64,000 nt of DNA from Crateriforma spongiae (lineage in GTDB: Bacteria; Planctomycetota; Planctomycetia; Pirellulales; Pirellulaceae): assembly GCF_012290005.1 (NCBI RefSeq), contig NZ_JAAXMS010000005.1, positions 62,001 to 126,000 of the forward strand. Direction: 5' to 3'. Both the position numbers and the translations under genes were made by a program. The notes under the pieces are model-generated. The model saw only the letters and a list, made by a program, of their open reading frames with translations. It did not search any database and was not told the origin of the DNA. Shown here in pieces: positions 45,847-55,301 of this stretch. Every line of letters begins with the position of its first letter. Position 1 is the first letter of the stretch.

Positions 45847-47745
45847 TCAGAACTTCCACCGATATTCCGCTCGAGTTCCGTAGACGTCTTCCAATTGGCG
45901 ACGCCATCCGTAAACCACATCGAATCGCAGCAGTGATCGATGGCTGATGGGAAACTGGTACCGGGTTCCCACCCCGTATTGGTCATCCGGGACGTCCAGG
46001 TTTCGATTGCCATGGGGCGTCAGGTAAGAAAACTCCAGCAGCCATTGGCGGTCCAGCCGTTGTCCGATCAGATCGACGCCGATGCTGAATCCCGTCGTAT
46101 CGCTGGCGGTGGGATCCAAGGTGGCCAAACCGTTCAAACCGTCGGTGTCAAAATTGATGCCGGTGTTCCGTAAAATCCCGCCCGCGGCGCCCGCACGGGC
46201 GACCGATTGCGGCCGGTCCCAGCCGAAAAAGAAGTTGGCGTACGGGACGACTCGCAACGGATTGTCGGTCACCCAGCTGTTTTCCACCAGCAACAGTCCG
46301 CCGTCAGCGGTGCGCAGGTCCGCCCGCAGGTCTTGGCCGGTGTTGACGATCAAGCGTACGCTGTTGCTGATTCGATCAAAGTAGCGACGCGTGAAACTGA
46401 CGGTCATGTTGTGGTAACTGCGTTCGCTTTGGGTGCGGTCACGCAAGTACGCATAGCCGGCTTCGATGTACCCGTCGTAGGCATCGATGAACATGGCTGT
46501 TCCAAACGCTTGGGCGGCGTGTTTGTCTGCCCCGAACGCTGGACTGTTCAACTGATCGACGACGGCAAAGAAGGTCCAGTCGTAATTGGCCCAATTCAGC
46601 AGTCGACTGTGTTTGGCCGGCAATGCGATGGCGGCACCGGTCACGGCGTCTTCCATCCAGACGCCATTTTGAAACAACAGCGGGATCAGGCCGACCGTGA
46701 TCGGCAATTCGAAGGGCGAACGCATGTCGTGCAGCCCGGCGGCCATCGCCCCGAGATCGCCTTCGAAAAAGAACGTCACCAAGTTCGGGTCGAACACCGG
46801 TTCGTATTGCAGGTCACCGTCGATCAGTTCGATGCGATTGAACTGATTGTTCTTGTCCAGCGGGCCCATGAATGCGTGCAACCGCTCGGTGTCGGTCAAT
46901 TGCCAATCCATGTCCAGGTTCAACCGTGCGGCCAAGTTGTCGGCACGCCCTCCCGCGTTGCGTCCGCTGCCCAAACCGATCCGATAGTCGCCGTAAACAT
47001 AGAACTCCGATCGCACCATGTTCATTTGACCGAACCAGTCCTGGCCACGGGGCGTGATGCCATCGCCGTAAAAGATTCGCCCCCACTCGATCCAGGGATG
47101 CTGTGTCGGAACGCTGCGTTTGGCGTCGTAAACATACGCCTCGCGCATCGGGTCATGGACCATCGACACGGCGGGCACAGGCGTCGGCGAAAAATCGTTG
47201 TAGTGGACCGGTGGCCGATCGCAATCGACCTGAGTGTCAGGCGTCGGCTGCTGCGACGATGCGTTTGTCGCCGGCTTGCTTGCCGTTTGGTCGACGATGC
47301 GGTTTGTGGATTCGCGATTGGCTGATTCGCTACCAGCCTTGCTGTTTTCCGGCGAATCCGACGGCTGTAAAGTCTGCGCGGGCGGCTGACGCGGCGCAAC
47401 GGCCGCCGGCATCATCATCGGCAACGGTTGCGGCTTGGGCGTTGACGCCGCAAACGGATTGTCGCGGATGGGGGAAACACGGCGTTGCACCGGAGGCTTG
47501 ACGGTGGGCCACAATTTGATCGGCATCGTGTCCGCCGGCGTTTCATCCGACGCGGGCGATCGAGCGGGCGATGGCAGTCGCAGCGAATTTGACTGGCGGC
47601 CCGGTGTAGCCGTCTCCTTGGCCGATCCGGCGACCGTGCCGGGCAAACGAAACGGTTGCTGGGCGATCGCCGCACTGACTGACAACACGGAAGCCAGCAG
47701 AATAGCGATCAGCAGCGAAGATGGTCGATTTTGTCCATTCGACAT
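45847..47745 (-). CDS. Outer-membrane beta-barrel protein with long proline-rich N-terminus
   Basis: The 632-residue protein has a Sec signal (S-S-L-L-I-A-I-L-L-A-S-V-L-S-V-S-A-A-I-A, cleavage near A-Q-Q), then about 170 residues rich in Pro, Ser, Thr and Gln with no fold. From about residue 205 an extended run of amphipathic strands suggests a barrel (alternating patterns such as R-S-E-F-Y-V-Y-G-D-Y-R-I-G-L), and the protein ends in Y-R-W-K-F, the terminal phenylalanine usual for barrel insertion. I do not recognise a named porin family. It starts one base after the stop codon of the multihaem cytochrome gene, so the two are one operon and probably one envelope complex. Confidence 0.7.
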   Translation of the reverse strand: MSNGQNRPSSLLIAILLASVLSVSAAIAQQPFRLPGTVAGSAKETATPGRQSNSLRLPSPARSPASDETPADTMPIKLWPTVKPPVQRRVSPIRDNPFAASTPKPQPLPMMMPAAVAPRQPPAQTLQPSDSPENSKAGSESANRESTNRIVDQTASKPATNASSQQPTPDTQVDCDRPPVHYNDFSPTPVPAVSMVHDPMREAYVYDAKRSVPTQHPWIEWGRIFYGDGITPRGQDWFGQMNMVRSEFYVYGDYRIGLGSGRNAGGRADNLAARLNLDMDWQLTDTERLHAFMGPLDKNNQFNRIELIDGDLQYEPVFDPNLVTFFFEGDLGAMAAGLHDMRSPFELPITVGLIPLLFQNGVWMEDAVTGAAIALPAKHSRLLNWANYDWTFFAVVDQLNSPAFGADKHAAQAFGTAMFIDAYDGYIEAGYAYLRDRTQSERSYHNMTVSFTRRYFDRISNSVRLIVNTGQDLRADLRTADGGLLLVENSWVTDNPLRVVPYANFFFGWDRPQSVARAGAAGGILRNTGINFDTDGLNGLATLDPTASDTTGFSIGVDLIGQRLDRQWLLEFSYLTPHGNRNLDVPDDQYGVGTRYQFPISHRSLLRFDVVYGWRRQLEDVYGTRAEYRWKF

Positions 47746-47746
47746 G

Positions 47747-49705
47747 TCAGCGCACCCAGAACGTGTGACTGCGTTGATTGATGTCGATCATGTTCGCGTT
47801 CATGCGGCGAATCATGTCCGGCGTGGCACCGATCAATTTCATGAAATAGATCGGTTCGGTCCGGCTTCGCATACGCACACTCAGCCGATAGGGACCGGGC
47901 GTCTTCAGTGCGGTGGGCGGAATCGTGTAGTTTGCGATGCGGTGGTCCAGCGGCGGAATCGAATGTGCTTCCATGCGAATCAGCGGCGGGTGATTCAGCA
48001 CGCTGACCGGCACCGCACCAGGGCGCAGAAACACCAATTGGTCCAAACTGAAGTTCAACGGCAACGACACTTCGCGATCGGTTCCGCGAATGTTATTGAT
48101 CAAGAACTTCGTTTGCAAATTAAACAGCTCCGCGTCGCGGGGAACGTGTCCCCGAGCCACATCAACGCTGTGCAGATCCGCAAGGTCACCCTGTCGATCC
48201 AGGTAACCGGTTTCCCAAACGCGGCGACCTTTCGGATCAATCAGGACCGCGTTAAGCCACAGTTGCGGCTGAGCGCCCAGAGATCCCGTCGGCGCGTTGT
48301 GCCCTTCGCTGATGTTGTCGATGCGAAAGCCCACGTGAAGCGGTCGGCCGGACCGCGGTGGATGATAAAAAATTGGGTCGCTGACCTTGATCGCGGATTC
48401 CAGGGTGATCGCCGACGACGACCGCTTTTCGTGCACGCGTGCGATGTTTTCATCGATGATCTTTCGTCCATCGATGCGATCGTCGACCGTCGACCAAGGT
48501 TCGGGAAAGACCATGGATTCGTCGACGCGATCTTCGAACCCTTTGGTTCCCCATCCGGCATTCACATCGAAAGCCAGCCAGTCGCGTGGCGCGATCTTTC
48601 GGGCCTTGGGGTGATGGGGGAAGATTCCCGGATGGGCGATCGAGTATCCCGGACCCCAAAAGGTGTGATTGGAATGTTTCCGAGGCGTGCCAAAGGGTTT
48701 GTCATTTAGGACAGCGGCATGGCCTTGTTCGTATCCCAGAGGCTTCCCGGGAACGGCACCCATGTGACAGTCTTGGCAACTGATGCCCTTGGCTTCCGCG
48801 GGACCCGACCGATATTGGGCATGAACGATCTCAAGCCATAACCCTGGATGCACGGCGACTTGGTGACAGGAAACACAAACGTCGCTGTTGGTGATCGGTG
48901 AAAAGAAGTTGGCCGATGCGTGAATGGGTTGCCCCGGGCCTTTTTGGTCAGGACTTGTTTTCAGTTTCAGCTTGTTCGCTTGCGCCAGCGCATCACGCAA
49001 TCCGTGGCCGCCGTGACCGCCGTTGACCGGGGCGTGGATATTGCCGGGTTCGATGCGACGGTCACCGTGGCTGCGCCCATAGTGCTCGTTGACTCGGTGA
49101 CAGGCGATGCATGTGATCCCCTCACGGACCACCGCGGGGGCTTCCAACAAGCTCAGGTCACGAGGCAATTCCAGTTGCGTTTGCACCGGGGAATGGCATC
49201 GGACACAGAACGACCCCACGGTTCCCTGGGTCAATTCGGTCATCGCTTGTTCGAACCGCTGGAACATCGGCGACACCGCGGCATAGGCGTGGCTGCTGAT
49301 GGACCATTCGTCGTACTGCTTGGGATGGCACTTACGGCAGGTCTCCGCCGACGGGTAACAGTTTTCGGTCCACAGTTGCAGGTGTGGGTCTTCCGCTTGG
49401 GAATCGGATTGGCCGTCGGCGTTTTTCTTGTCGGTATCTTTTTCAGCTTCTTTCAAGCGGTTCGGCCGCGCCATGTTCAACAGCGGATCGTCGTTCGCTG
49501 GCGTCGCAGCATCGGCCGGATCAGCCAGCAACAGACTGTCATCGTCGGCGCGTCCCCACGATGCACCGATCACCGCTACACAGGCGATCGCCATCACGCA
49601 CGCCAGTGGCCAAGGGCCCGCCATGCGCGTGGCCACACCGTTTCGCAGAGTACGTTTGTTTGGCGTAACGTCCTGTCGAATGTTGATTCGACGCTGTGGC
49701 GGCAT
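47747..49705 (-). CDS. Exported multihaem (five CxxCH) cytochrome c family protein
   Basis: The protein is 652 residues if started at ATG 49705; a later ATG at 49624 just before the signal core (P-L-A-C-V-M-A-I-A-C-V-A-V-I-G-A-S) is equally possible. Five C-x-x-C-H haem sites are visible at about residues 123 (C-R-K-C-H), 167 (C-V-R-C-H), 199 (C-I-A-C-H), 277 (C-V-S-C-H) and 310 (C-Q-D-C-H), all in the N-terminal half, which resembles cytochrome c554-type domains. The C-terminal 300 residues have no haem and look beta-rich. It acts outside the cytoplasm as an electron carrier or redox enzyme, and is co-transcribed with the downstream beta-barrel protein. An acidic Lys/Asp/Glu-rich segment precedes the first haem. 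Confidence 0.88.
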   Translation of the reverse strand: MPPQRRINIRQDVTPNKRTLRNGVATRMAGPWPLACVMAIACVAVIGASWGRADDDSLLLADPADAATPANDDPLLNMARPNRLKEAEKDTDKKNADGQSDSQAEDPHLQLWTENCYPSAETCRKCHPKQYDEWSISSHAYAAVSPMFQRFEQAMTELTQGTVGSFCVRCHSPVQTQLELPRDLSLLEAPAVVREGITCIACHRVNEHYGRSHGDRRIEPGNIHAPVNGGHGGHGLRDALAQANKLKLKTSPDQKGPGQPIHASANFFSPITNSDVCVSCHQVAVHPGLWLEIVHAQYRSGPAEAKGISCQDCHMGAVPGKPLGYEQGHAAVLNDKPFGTPRKHSNHTFWGPGYSIAHPGIFPHHPKARKIAPRDWLAFDVNAGWGTKGFEDRVDESMVFPEPWSTVDDRIDGRKIIDENIARVHEKRSSSAITLESAIKVSDPIFYHPPRSGRPLHVGFRIDNISEGHNAPTGSLGAQPQLWLNAVLIDPKGRRVWETGYLDRQGDLADLHSVDVARGHVPRDAELFNLQTKFLINNIRGTDREVSLPLNFSLDQLVFLRPGAVPVSVLNHPPLIRMEAHSIPPLDHRIANYTIPPTALKTPGPYRLSVRMRSRTEPIYFMKLIGATPDMIRRMNANMIDINQRSHTFWVR

Positions 49706-50228
49706 CTGCACTTCCGTGTTTGCGGTGGGCGATGATCGATCCGCGCAGCGGTTCCGGCGACGGATCAACGATTCCTCGTTTCAATCGATCGACGCGGAAT
49801 GACCGATCGGATTGGTGCATTTGGGACTGCCCGTGTGATCCGATCGATTCATGCGACCGGTTCGATCGGAAAGATTCGCATCATCCGAAACGGTTAACTG
49901 GTTTCGGCCGGCTGCGTAACTGCCACAACCCTTGTAACCGGAATTCTTTTCCTGCCCCGCCCCGCGGGTGGGTGAAAAATGTCGCGGTTTGATGATCTGG
50001 CTGAGCCGCGCGGGGCATCGTGACCTAGCTTTCCAACGCAGGACTCTCTCCACGAGTCGCCCGATCTGGTGAACCGATGTGTCGAAGGTCCTGCGACGGT
50101 TTTCGCATCGGGGGCGGACCGGACATCCCGTACGACCATGCGACGGATCATCGAACTGGCGATCAGGCCGGCAGTGACCCATCGCGTGACGGAGTGATTT
50201 GTCGCCAACGCAAACGAGCGTACCCAGC
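49706..50228. other. Intergenic region upstream of the multihaem operon
   Basis: I find no gene in these 523 bases, which carry the divergent promoters of the cytochrome operon and the small membrane protein gene. No clear promoter boxes, terminators or repeats are evident; the sequence is GC-rich with several short C-runs near 49955. Confidence 0.45.
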
Positions 50229-50771
50229 ATGAGCCAATCAGACGTCCAACACTGCGATTCGCCAGAAGAGGCCACGTCGGATTTCTTTCGTTGCCCGGTT
50301 CAGGCCGATCAAGGATCCGCCTTGATCCGAATCGGACGGCGTAAGCTAGCCGTCACCGTACAGGAAACCAGCATCGATGGTTTCACTGTTCTGGTCACAC
50401 CGGAAGGAGCCAAACACGTCAAAGTGGGGCGTCCCTGGGTGTTGGAGTTTGACGGCACCCGATTCGAGGTCCACGCACAGTGGTTCTTCCATTCACCCGA
50501 CGGGCATGTCCAAGTCGGCATGCGGCGTTTAAGAGACTTGACCGAACCACCCAGTGAACATGTCGGCTGGTCGCTGTTCCGCAACGGCGATGTTCGCGGA
50601 ACCGACAGCGCGGGAACATCCACGCTGGCCTTTGCCGGATTCATTCTGTTTTTGGTCACCGCAATGGCCCTGCCCGGCCTGGGAGATCAACTGGGGACGG
50701 CGAAACCGATGGGCGAAGCGGCGCGGTCATTCACCGATGCGCTGGGAGACTGGTTCGGTCGATGGCTATGA
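50229..50771 (+). CDS. Small tail-anchored membrane protein with PilZ-like N-terminus
   Basis: The 180-residue protein starts at ATG 50229. Residues 25-110 look like a short beta-domain of PilZ-like appearance, without the R-x-x-x-R c-di-GMP motif, so cyclic-di-GMP binding is not claimed. One hydrophobic helix at about residues 138-155 (A-F-A-G-F-I-L-F-L-V-T-A-M-A-L) anchors it near the C-terminus. I cannot name a family. It is divergent from the multihaem operon and convergent with the pseudopilin operon. Confidence 0.65.
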   Translation: MSQSDVQHCDSPEEATSDFFRCPVQADQGSALIRIGRRKLAVTVQETSIDGFTVLVTPEGAKHVKVGRPWVLEFDGTRFEVHAQWFFHSPDGHVQVGMRRLRDLTEPPSEHVGWSLFRNGDVRGTDSAGTSTLAFAGFILFLVTAMALPGLGDQLGTAKPMGEAARSFTDALGDWFGRWL

Positions 50772-50846
50772 ACTTCGCCCGATGATCGGCCGGTCGATGA
50801 TGGAACGTCAATAACCCAAACCCGGCCGGGCAGAGTGAATCGGAAT

Positions 50847-51761
50847 CTACAGCCTATCGCCTTCCAACAGTTCGCCATCGGCACGATGGCCGAGTTGGCG
50901 AAGGAGTTCCGGTTCGATCGCTTCGGACAGGAAACGCACCGACCCGTCAGCGAACACAAAGTTGCAACCGCCCGGGTGATTGCTGGAAAAGCCTCCAACG
51001 TCCAGCGGCCCGAGTGGTGATGGTTCAGGGTCGGGTTCCGATCGATAAGACGAAATGGAATTGATGTCGACGGCGTTACGCAACGTCGATCGCGTTCCCG
51101 ACGGCCAACCAAGCAAGGTTTCCTCGTGGCGGACTTCACCGATCAAAAGGGTTTGGGACGATCCGTCGGTCAGATCTTCGAACCGTACGTCGCTGTTGAG
51201 AAACAGAATTCCATTTCGATCCCCATCAATGCTGGCTTCGACATCGTTTTGGCAGCCGGCATAGCTGCTGATCGGAAACTCTTGTGGAATCTGTGATTGA
51301 TCATCCGATGCCGAGTCGGACGACATCATCTCGACCGACGCTCGCGGTTCGGACGGGCAAATGTAGGTGGGAATGTATTGTTTTCGTGGCGGTATGTTCA
51401 CACTAGCGTACGCGCCGGCTTCCCGGTCAAAGTGCCGTGACACATTGACTTGTTCAATGAACGGCAAGATCTGAACGGTCCATGATACGTGTCGCCCCAT
51501 GGGTTCGTTGCGGATCGGGCCCTCGTCATCGATCACACCCGACGGAAAACTCTCGTTCGCGAATTCGTATTGATGCATGCCCAAACCCATCTGGACCAGA
51601 TTGTTCGCGCAACTGCATCGACGTGCCGCTTCGCGCGCGGATTGTACCGCCGGCAGCAACAGCCCGATCAGCACACCGATGATCGCGATCACCACCAACA
51701 GTTCAACCAGGGTGAAGCCGGCGCTGGAGTGAATTCGCCGCCGTGAATGAGACTTGTACAT
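50847..51761 (-). CDS. DUF1559 domain pseudopilin-like protein
   Basis: The 304-residue protein has a type IV prepilin N-terminus, S-A-G-F-T-L-V-E-L-L-V-V-I-A-I-I-G, cut by a prepilin peptidase at the G-F bond. The rest is DUF1559, with the conserved H-P-G-G-C-N-F-V-F-A-D-G-S-V-R-F near the C-terminus. Planctomycetes encode many DUF1559 proteins, probably as surface or secretion pseudopilins. It is the last gene of a seven-gene operon of GspF-like and pseudopilin proteins; its start overlaps the stop of the gene before it in TAATG. Confidence 0.92.
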   Translation of the reverse strand: MYKSHSRRRIHSSAGFTLVELLVVIAIIGVLIGLLLPAVQSAREAARRCSCANNLVQMGLGMHQYEFANESFPSGVIDDEGPIRNEPMGRHVSWTVQILPFIEQVNVSRHFDREAGAYASVNIPPRKQYIPTYICPSEPRASVEMMSSDSASDDQSQIPQEFPISSYAGCQNDVEASIDGDRNGILFLNSDVRFEDLTDGSSQTLLIGEVRHEETLLGWPSGTRSTLRNAVDINSISSYRSEPDPEPSPLGPLDVGGFSSNHPGGCNFVFADGSVRFLSEAIEPELLRQLGHRADGELLEGDRL

Positions 51762-52207
51762 TATTGGGAATCCTGGGCGTGATTATCGGAAACGGGAAGT
51801 CGGAATGAATGGCTGCGCCGCATCTGGCCGCGGCCGACGGGCGAGTTCATTGGTTCAACAACGGCGGTCACCTGGATCCGCTGCGGGCCGTTCTCTGAAT
51901 CGGAGTCTTGCACCGCGATCGTCACCTGACCGGTACGCCGGCCGGGCAGGGGCTGGTCCAATTGCCATGTTTCGCCGTCGTAGTCGGCGTCATTTTCGAT
52001 GGCCACAAGGGCGCGATTGATTCCAGCATCTAGCAGCCATTGGCACTGCCGCAACGCCGTGAAGCGTTCGGTTTGTCGTTGCACCAACAATGCACGGTGG
52101 GCCGATGACACCAAGACGGACATACCGACGATCAAGCACACAAGGGCGATCAGAACAAGCGAGCCGCGACGACGGGTGATCGGTCGATGAAGGTGACGTT
52201 TCATCAT
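51761..52207 (-). CDS. Minor pseudopilin-like protein (GspK/PilX-like)
   Basis: The 148-residue protein starts M-M-K-R-H, at ATG 52207, overlapping the stop of the gene before it. A basic N-region (R-R-R-G) and a hydrophobic helix S-L-V-L-I-A-L-V-C-L-I-V-G-M form a prepilin-like stem, but the cleavage motif is G-S-L-V, lacking the usual glutamate at +5. The rest is a small soluble domain. GspK or PilX-type minor pseudopilins also lack this Glu, and the gene order fits such a role. The frame extends far upstream to 52597, but only as an overlap of the preceding gene. Confidence 0.75.
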   Translation of the reverse strand: MMKRHLHRPITRRRGSLVLIALVCLIVGMSVLVSSAHRALLVQRQTERFTALRQCQWLLDAGINRALVAIENDADYDGETWQLDQPLPGRRTGQVTIAVQDSDSENGPQRIQVTAVVEPMNSPVGRGQMRRSHSFRLPVSDNHAQDSQ

Positions 52208-52761
52208 TTCGAAACCTCCGGCCAACGATGAACGACCGCTTGGCAGACCACGGAGTTTGTCGACCTTTCGGATCGACCGGCGGTATCCAAATTCAACCGT
52301 ACGATGTCTGGAGAGGACGCCTGTTCGAATTTGACGTGAGCCTTTGAAGACAAAACGTAAAACTCCGATGCAACGACTTGGTCGGAACGCCGGATCGATC
52401 GGACAATGCGTCGGCTGGCTTGGTCCCATTGATATTGGATCACTGAATCGCCAGCGTATCGCAGCGTGACCGATGCATTTGTTTTCGTATCGGCTGACAA
52501 CGCGGTATGGACATCGTCGCGAAAGGTGTCGGCCAGCCGGCTGAACGTTTGGATCTGGTCCAATTGATTGGTGGTACCGTCGGACAAATGTTGGCAACGC
52601 AAAAGCAAGCCCACCGCAATGGTTCCCAACATGCTGGCCAACGACAGAGACACCAACACTTCGATCAACGAAAATCCGGTGAATGGATTGGGGTAGGGGC
52701 GTCGCTGGACACAGCCGCCGTTGACACGTTGGCCGATTGGGTCGATGGAGGTATTGATCAT
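52204..52761 (-). CDS. Minor pseudopilin (GspJ/PilW-like)
   Basis: The 185-residue protein has a class III signal, F-T-G-F-S-L-I-E-V-L-V-S-L-S-L-A, with the G-F cleavage site and Glu at +5 preceded by about 28 residues, which is longer than usual. The C-terminal domain is about 130 residues of beta-rich sequence resembling GspJ/PilW minor pseudopilins. It overlaps the preceding gene by 4 bases in ATGA and the next gene by 4, so the pseudopilin genes are translationally coupled. Confidence 0.82.
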   Translation of the reverse strand: MINTSIDPIGQRVNGGCVQRRPYPNPFTGFSLIEVLVSLSLASMLGTIAVGLLLRCQHLSDGTTNQLDQIQTFSRLADTFRDDVHTALSADTKTNASVTLRYAGDSVIQYQWDQASRRIVRSIRRSDQVVASEFYVLSSKAHVKFEQASSPDIVRLNLDTAGRSERSTNSVVCQAVVHRWPEVSK

Positions 52762-53207
52762 GGCGATGGCTCCGCTTTGATCATCGCTTGGCCGTCGGCA
52801 TCATTGATCCAGCCGACCAGTGATGTGGATCGTCGACGTTGGGGGGCACCCCAAGTCAAAGTCATTTGGATTCTTGGGCCGTCGGCGTCGTCCAAGTAGG
52901 TGCCGCGAAGTGTTGCCCGCTGCAGCGCCGGATGGACGTCTTCGTTTTTTGCATACGTCGAAAGTTGTTTTCGCGCTTCTTCTGCCGGCATCATCGTCAA
53001 CCCATCCAATTCGGCCGACAGAATCTCCGTCGCGATTTGCGATTGGCGGGCGATGTCGGCGGTCTTTCGCGACAGCAATGCGATCGGTGCCACGGCACCC
53101 ATCATGACGGTTATCAAGAAACATCCGGTGATGATCTCGGTGATTGAAAAACCACGGCGGTCCACGACGCGGACCGCCGTTCGCTTGGGAACGCTAGGCA
53201 AGTCCAT
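52758..53207 (-). CDS. Minor pseudopilin (GspI-like)
   Basis: The 149-residue protein has a prepilin-type N-terminus, R-R-G-F-S-I-T-E-I-I-T-G-C-F-L-I, including the Glu at +5 after the G-F cleavage site, preceded by an 18-residue basic leader. The remainder is short and mixed alpha/beta, in the GspI or PilV size class. The start lies inside the 3' end of the GspF-like gene (14-base overlap) and its stop overlaps the next start in ATGA. Confidence 0.82.
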   Translation of the reverse strand: MDLPSVPKRTAVRVVDRRGFSITEIITGCFLITVMMGAVAPIALLSRKTADIARQSQIATEILSAELDGLTMMPAEEARKQLSTYAKNEDVHPALQRATLRGTYLDDADGPRIQMTLTWGAPQRRRSTSLVGWINDADGQAMIKAEPSP

Positions 53208-54384
53208 GAATCAGCTCCGCTAAGGTTCCGAACAACACCCAACCCAAGCCCATCACCACCAAAGCGAACAGCAGGACGACGGCTAACTGAAGCATCAAGG
53301 CGACCCATTCAAAACGTCGTGCCGAATTTTCACGCAGGTGACTGGCAAGTGATCGCAAAATCCATGGCCGGTCGGCATCGCGGGCGATCGTCAACGCGTT
53401 GGATTCTGCGGTGGTGGTCACGCCGCACTCGGCGAGGGCTTTCCAGGGTGCAATGCCATGGTCGATCTCGTTCCGTGCGAACAGAAAACGTTGACGGGTT
53501 TTTGGGTCGAAGTGATATCGCCCCAGCGTGGAAACCGATGCGACCAGGGGACGCCCGCACTGCGATGCATCGGCCAGCAAATCCAACAAGGTTGGGATTT
53601 GCGTGCGGTTTCGTCGTGCCCAACCGCTGCGTTCCATACGCCGGGACAACCAGCGACGAGGCGCGCGGGCCAGCAACAACCATCCGGCAACAAAGATCAC
53701 CAACAGGCACAGCACCCAGTTTTGGCCGATCCAGTCGATCCACAAAATGGCACGGTCCAGCGGCGGAGGGTCTTGGTCCGGGACCGACCATCCCAACATC
53801 GAATCGCGGAACGCCAACAAAAATCGTTGAATACCACCGCCGATAAAATTCATCTGCATCCAAAGCAGGACCAGCCAACCGACCACCAGTAGCAAAACGG
53901 CGTAGCGAAGCGTGGATCGAATGCGGCTTTGCGTTTGCGGGCGCAGCAGATCCGGCTGTGCCGCCAGACGTTCCAATGTCGTGGGTAACGTCCCATTCTG
54001 AACGGCAAAGCGGATTGCAATCGCGTCTTCATCCGAAAGCACCCCCGGGGTCTGTTCGATTGCATCAACGAGCGGCGTGCCTTCACGCAACCGCGAGGTC
54101 ATCAATCGCAGACGTCGTCGGTACCATCCGCGATTTTCGCTGGCATAACGGTCCAGAGTTTTGATCAAATCGGTTCCCTGACGATGGCTGTGATCGATCC
54201 ACTGCAGTGTGCCAAACTGCAACGCTGCAATCGCGTCTCGCTTGAAAGCCGGCGTGGACCGAAAGGCACTGCCAAGTGAATCCAAGTCCGCAACCGCAGC
54301 AGGCAGCAACGTTTCGATCCGTTGCCATAGCCAACGCAGTGATGAAAGAATCACGCTTTTTTCAACGATCGTTTGCCAAGACAT
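53194..54384 (-). CDS. GspF/PilC-like inner-membrane protein with two T2SF domains
   Basis: The 396-residue protein has two T2SF-type cytoplasmic helical domains. The first ends near residue 125 with L-R-E-G-T-P-L-V-D-A-I-E and the second, at about 265-355, includes D-L-L-A-D-A-S-Q-C-G-R-P-L. Three membrane segments are visible, at about residues 155-180, 205-235 and 365-390. This is the architecture of the platform protein of type II secretion or type IV pili. It is the third GspF-like protein in a row; its start shares bases with the previous stop. It does not carry an ATPase. Confidence 0.82.
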   Translation of the reverse strand: MSWQTIVEKSVILSSLRWLWQRIETLLPAAVADLDSLGSAFRSTPAFKRDAIAALQFGTLQWIDHSHRQGTDLIKTLDRYASENRGWYRRRLRLMTSRLREGTPLVDAIEQTPGVLSDEDAIAIRFAVQNGTLPTTLERLAAQPDLLRPQTQSRIRSTLRYAVLLLVVGWLVLLWMQMNFIGGGIQRFLLAFRDSMLGWSVPDQDPPPLDRAILWIDWIGQNWVLCLLVIFVAGWLLLARAPRRWLSRRMERSGWARRNRTQIPTLLDLLADASQCGRPLVASVSTLGRYHFDPKTRQRFLFARNEIDHGIAPWKALAECGVTTTAESNALTIARDADRPWILRSLASHLRENSARRFEWVALMLQLAVVLLFALVVMGLGWVLFGTLAELIHGLA

Positions 54385-55295
54385 CAGCTGAGCCCCGAAA
54401 TCAGCGAGACAAGAGGCATCATCAACGCGATGATCAACAAACCGATCATGCCGCCCAGAAAGACCAGCACGACTTCCGCCGGGATCCCGCCGCGGGTCAC
54501 TCCGCGAATTCGCAATCGCTGGACGTACACCTGGGATACTGTTTCCAGCGTCGTGGCAGCGGTTTCAGACGATTGGTGCGGCGCAAACGCCGCGATAAAG
54601 CTGGGCGGCAGCAAACTGTCCAAATCCTCCAGGCGTGTGGGGGTCTGTTCGCCGGAGACCACCGCCGATAATTGTTGCAGGGCAAGCCGATACGGTGCCG
54701 GGAAGGCAACCTGCGCCAGTTGGTCGGCTACATATCTTGCGTCGGCACCCCCGCGAAATGCTTCGGCACCCAGACTGCTTAGTTCCGCCACGGTCTCGGT
54801 GGGTGACATGGATCCGGCGGTAAAAAATCGCAAGGGCGGATAGGCGAATGCGAATCGAATCATCGCGATGGAGATTCCAACGATCACCAGCGAAATGATC
54901 ACGATCCATGACAGAAAACCCAGCGGCGAATCGCCCGCGGCACGGCTGAGGTTGACCAGCAACAGGGTCGGTGCCGGAAGCTGTAGCCCGAATTCGGAAA
55001 ACATCTGTCGGAAGTCTTGAATGATCGTAAAATTCAAAACCAGAAAGACGATCACCGTCAAAACAAAGACACAAAGTGGATACAGCACCTGAGCGATCCG
55101 ACGTCGCCGGTTGGCCAGGCGAATCGAAGCCAGTTCCACGGCGGCTGCGGCCGATGTCGCCGATATCTTGGTTTCGCCGGGTCGTTCCAGCGTCCGACGG
55201 CCTCGCATCAGACGGGTGACCTGTCGTTTGCCGATCTCCGCTGCAAACGCTTGTTCGCAGGTCAGCGGTTCCGGTGGGCTGCTGGTTTGATTCAT
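54384..55295 (-). CDS. Second GspF-like membrane protein (single-domain)
   Basis: The 303-residue protein has one T2SF-like domain and membrane helices near residues 75-105, 125-160 and 275-300. The C-terminal helix P-A-E-V-V-L-V-F-L-G-G-M-I-G-L-L-I-I-A-L with M-P-L-V after it is close to the GspF/PilC ending. The N-terminal 60 residues resemble a half-domain with basic helices. It belongs to the triple-GspF group and could form a heteromeric platform with its neighbours. It is seven bases after the upstream gene. Confidence 0.75.
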   Translation of the reverse strand: MNQTSSPPEPLTCEQAFAAEIGKRQVTRLMRGRRTLERPGETKISATSAAAAVELASIRLANRRRRIAQVLYPLCVFVLTVIVFLVLNFTIIQDFRQMFSEFGLQLPAPTLLLVNLSRAAGDSPLGFLSWIVIISLVIVGISIAMIRFAFAYPPLRFFTAGSMSPTETVAELSSLGAEAFRGGADARYVADQLAQVAFPAPYRLALQQLSAVVSGEQTPTRLEDLDSLLPPSFIAAFAPHQSSETAATTLETVSQVYVQRLRIRGVTRGGIPAEVVLVFLGGMIGLLIIALMMPLVSLISGLS

Positions 55296-55301
55296 GACTT
55301 G

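Noticed and set aside
46207-47325. Open frame of 372 codons on the + strand opposite the beta-barrel gene
   Set aside because: Antisense to a gene with a signal peptide and barrel pattern; composition is that of a shadow frame.
47435-48709. Open frame of 424 codons on the + strand opposite the multihaem cytochrome
   Set aside because: The opposite strand has five C-x-x-C-H sites and a signal peptide, so this frame is not coding.
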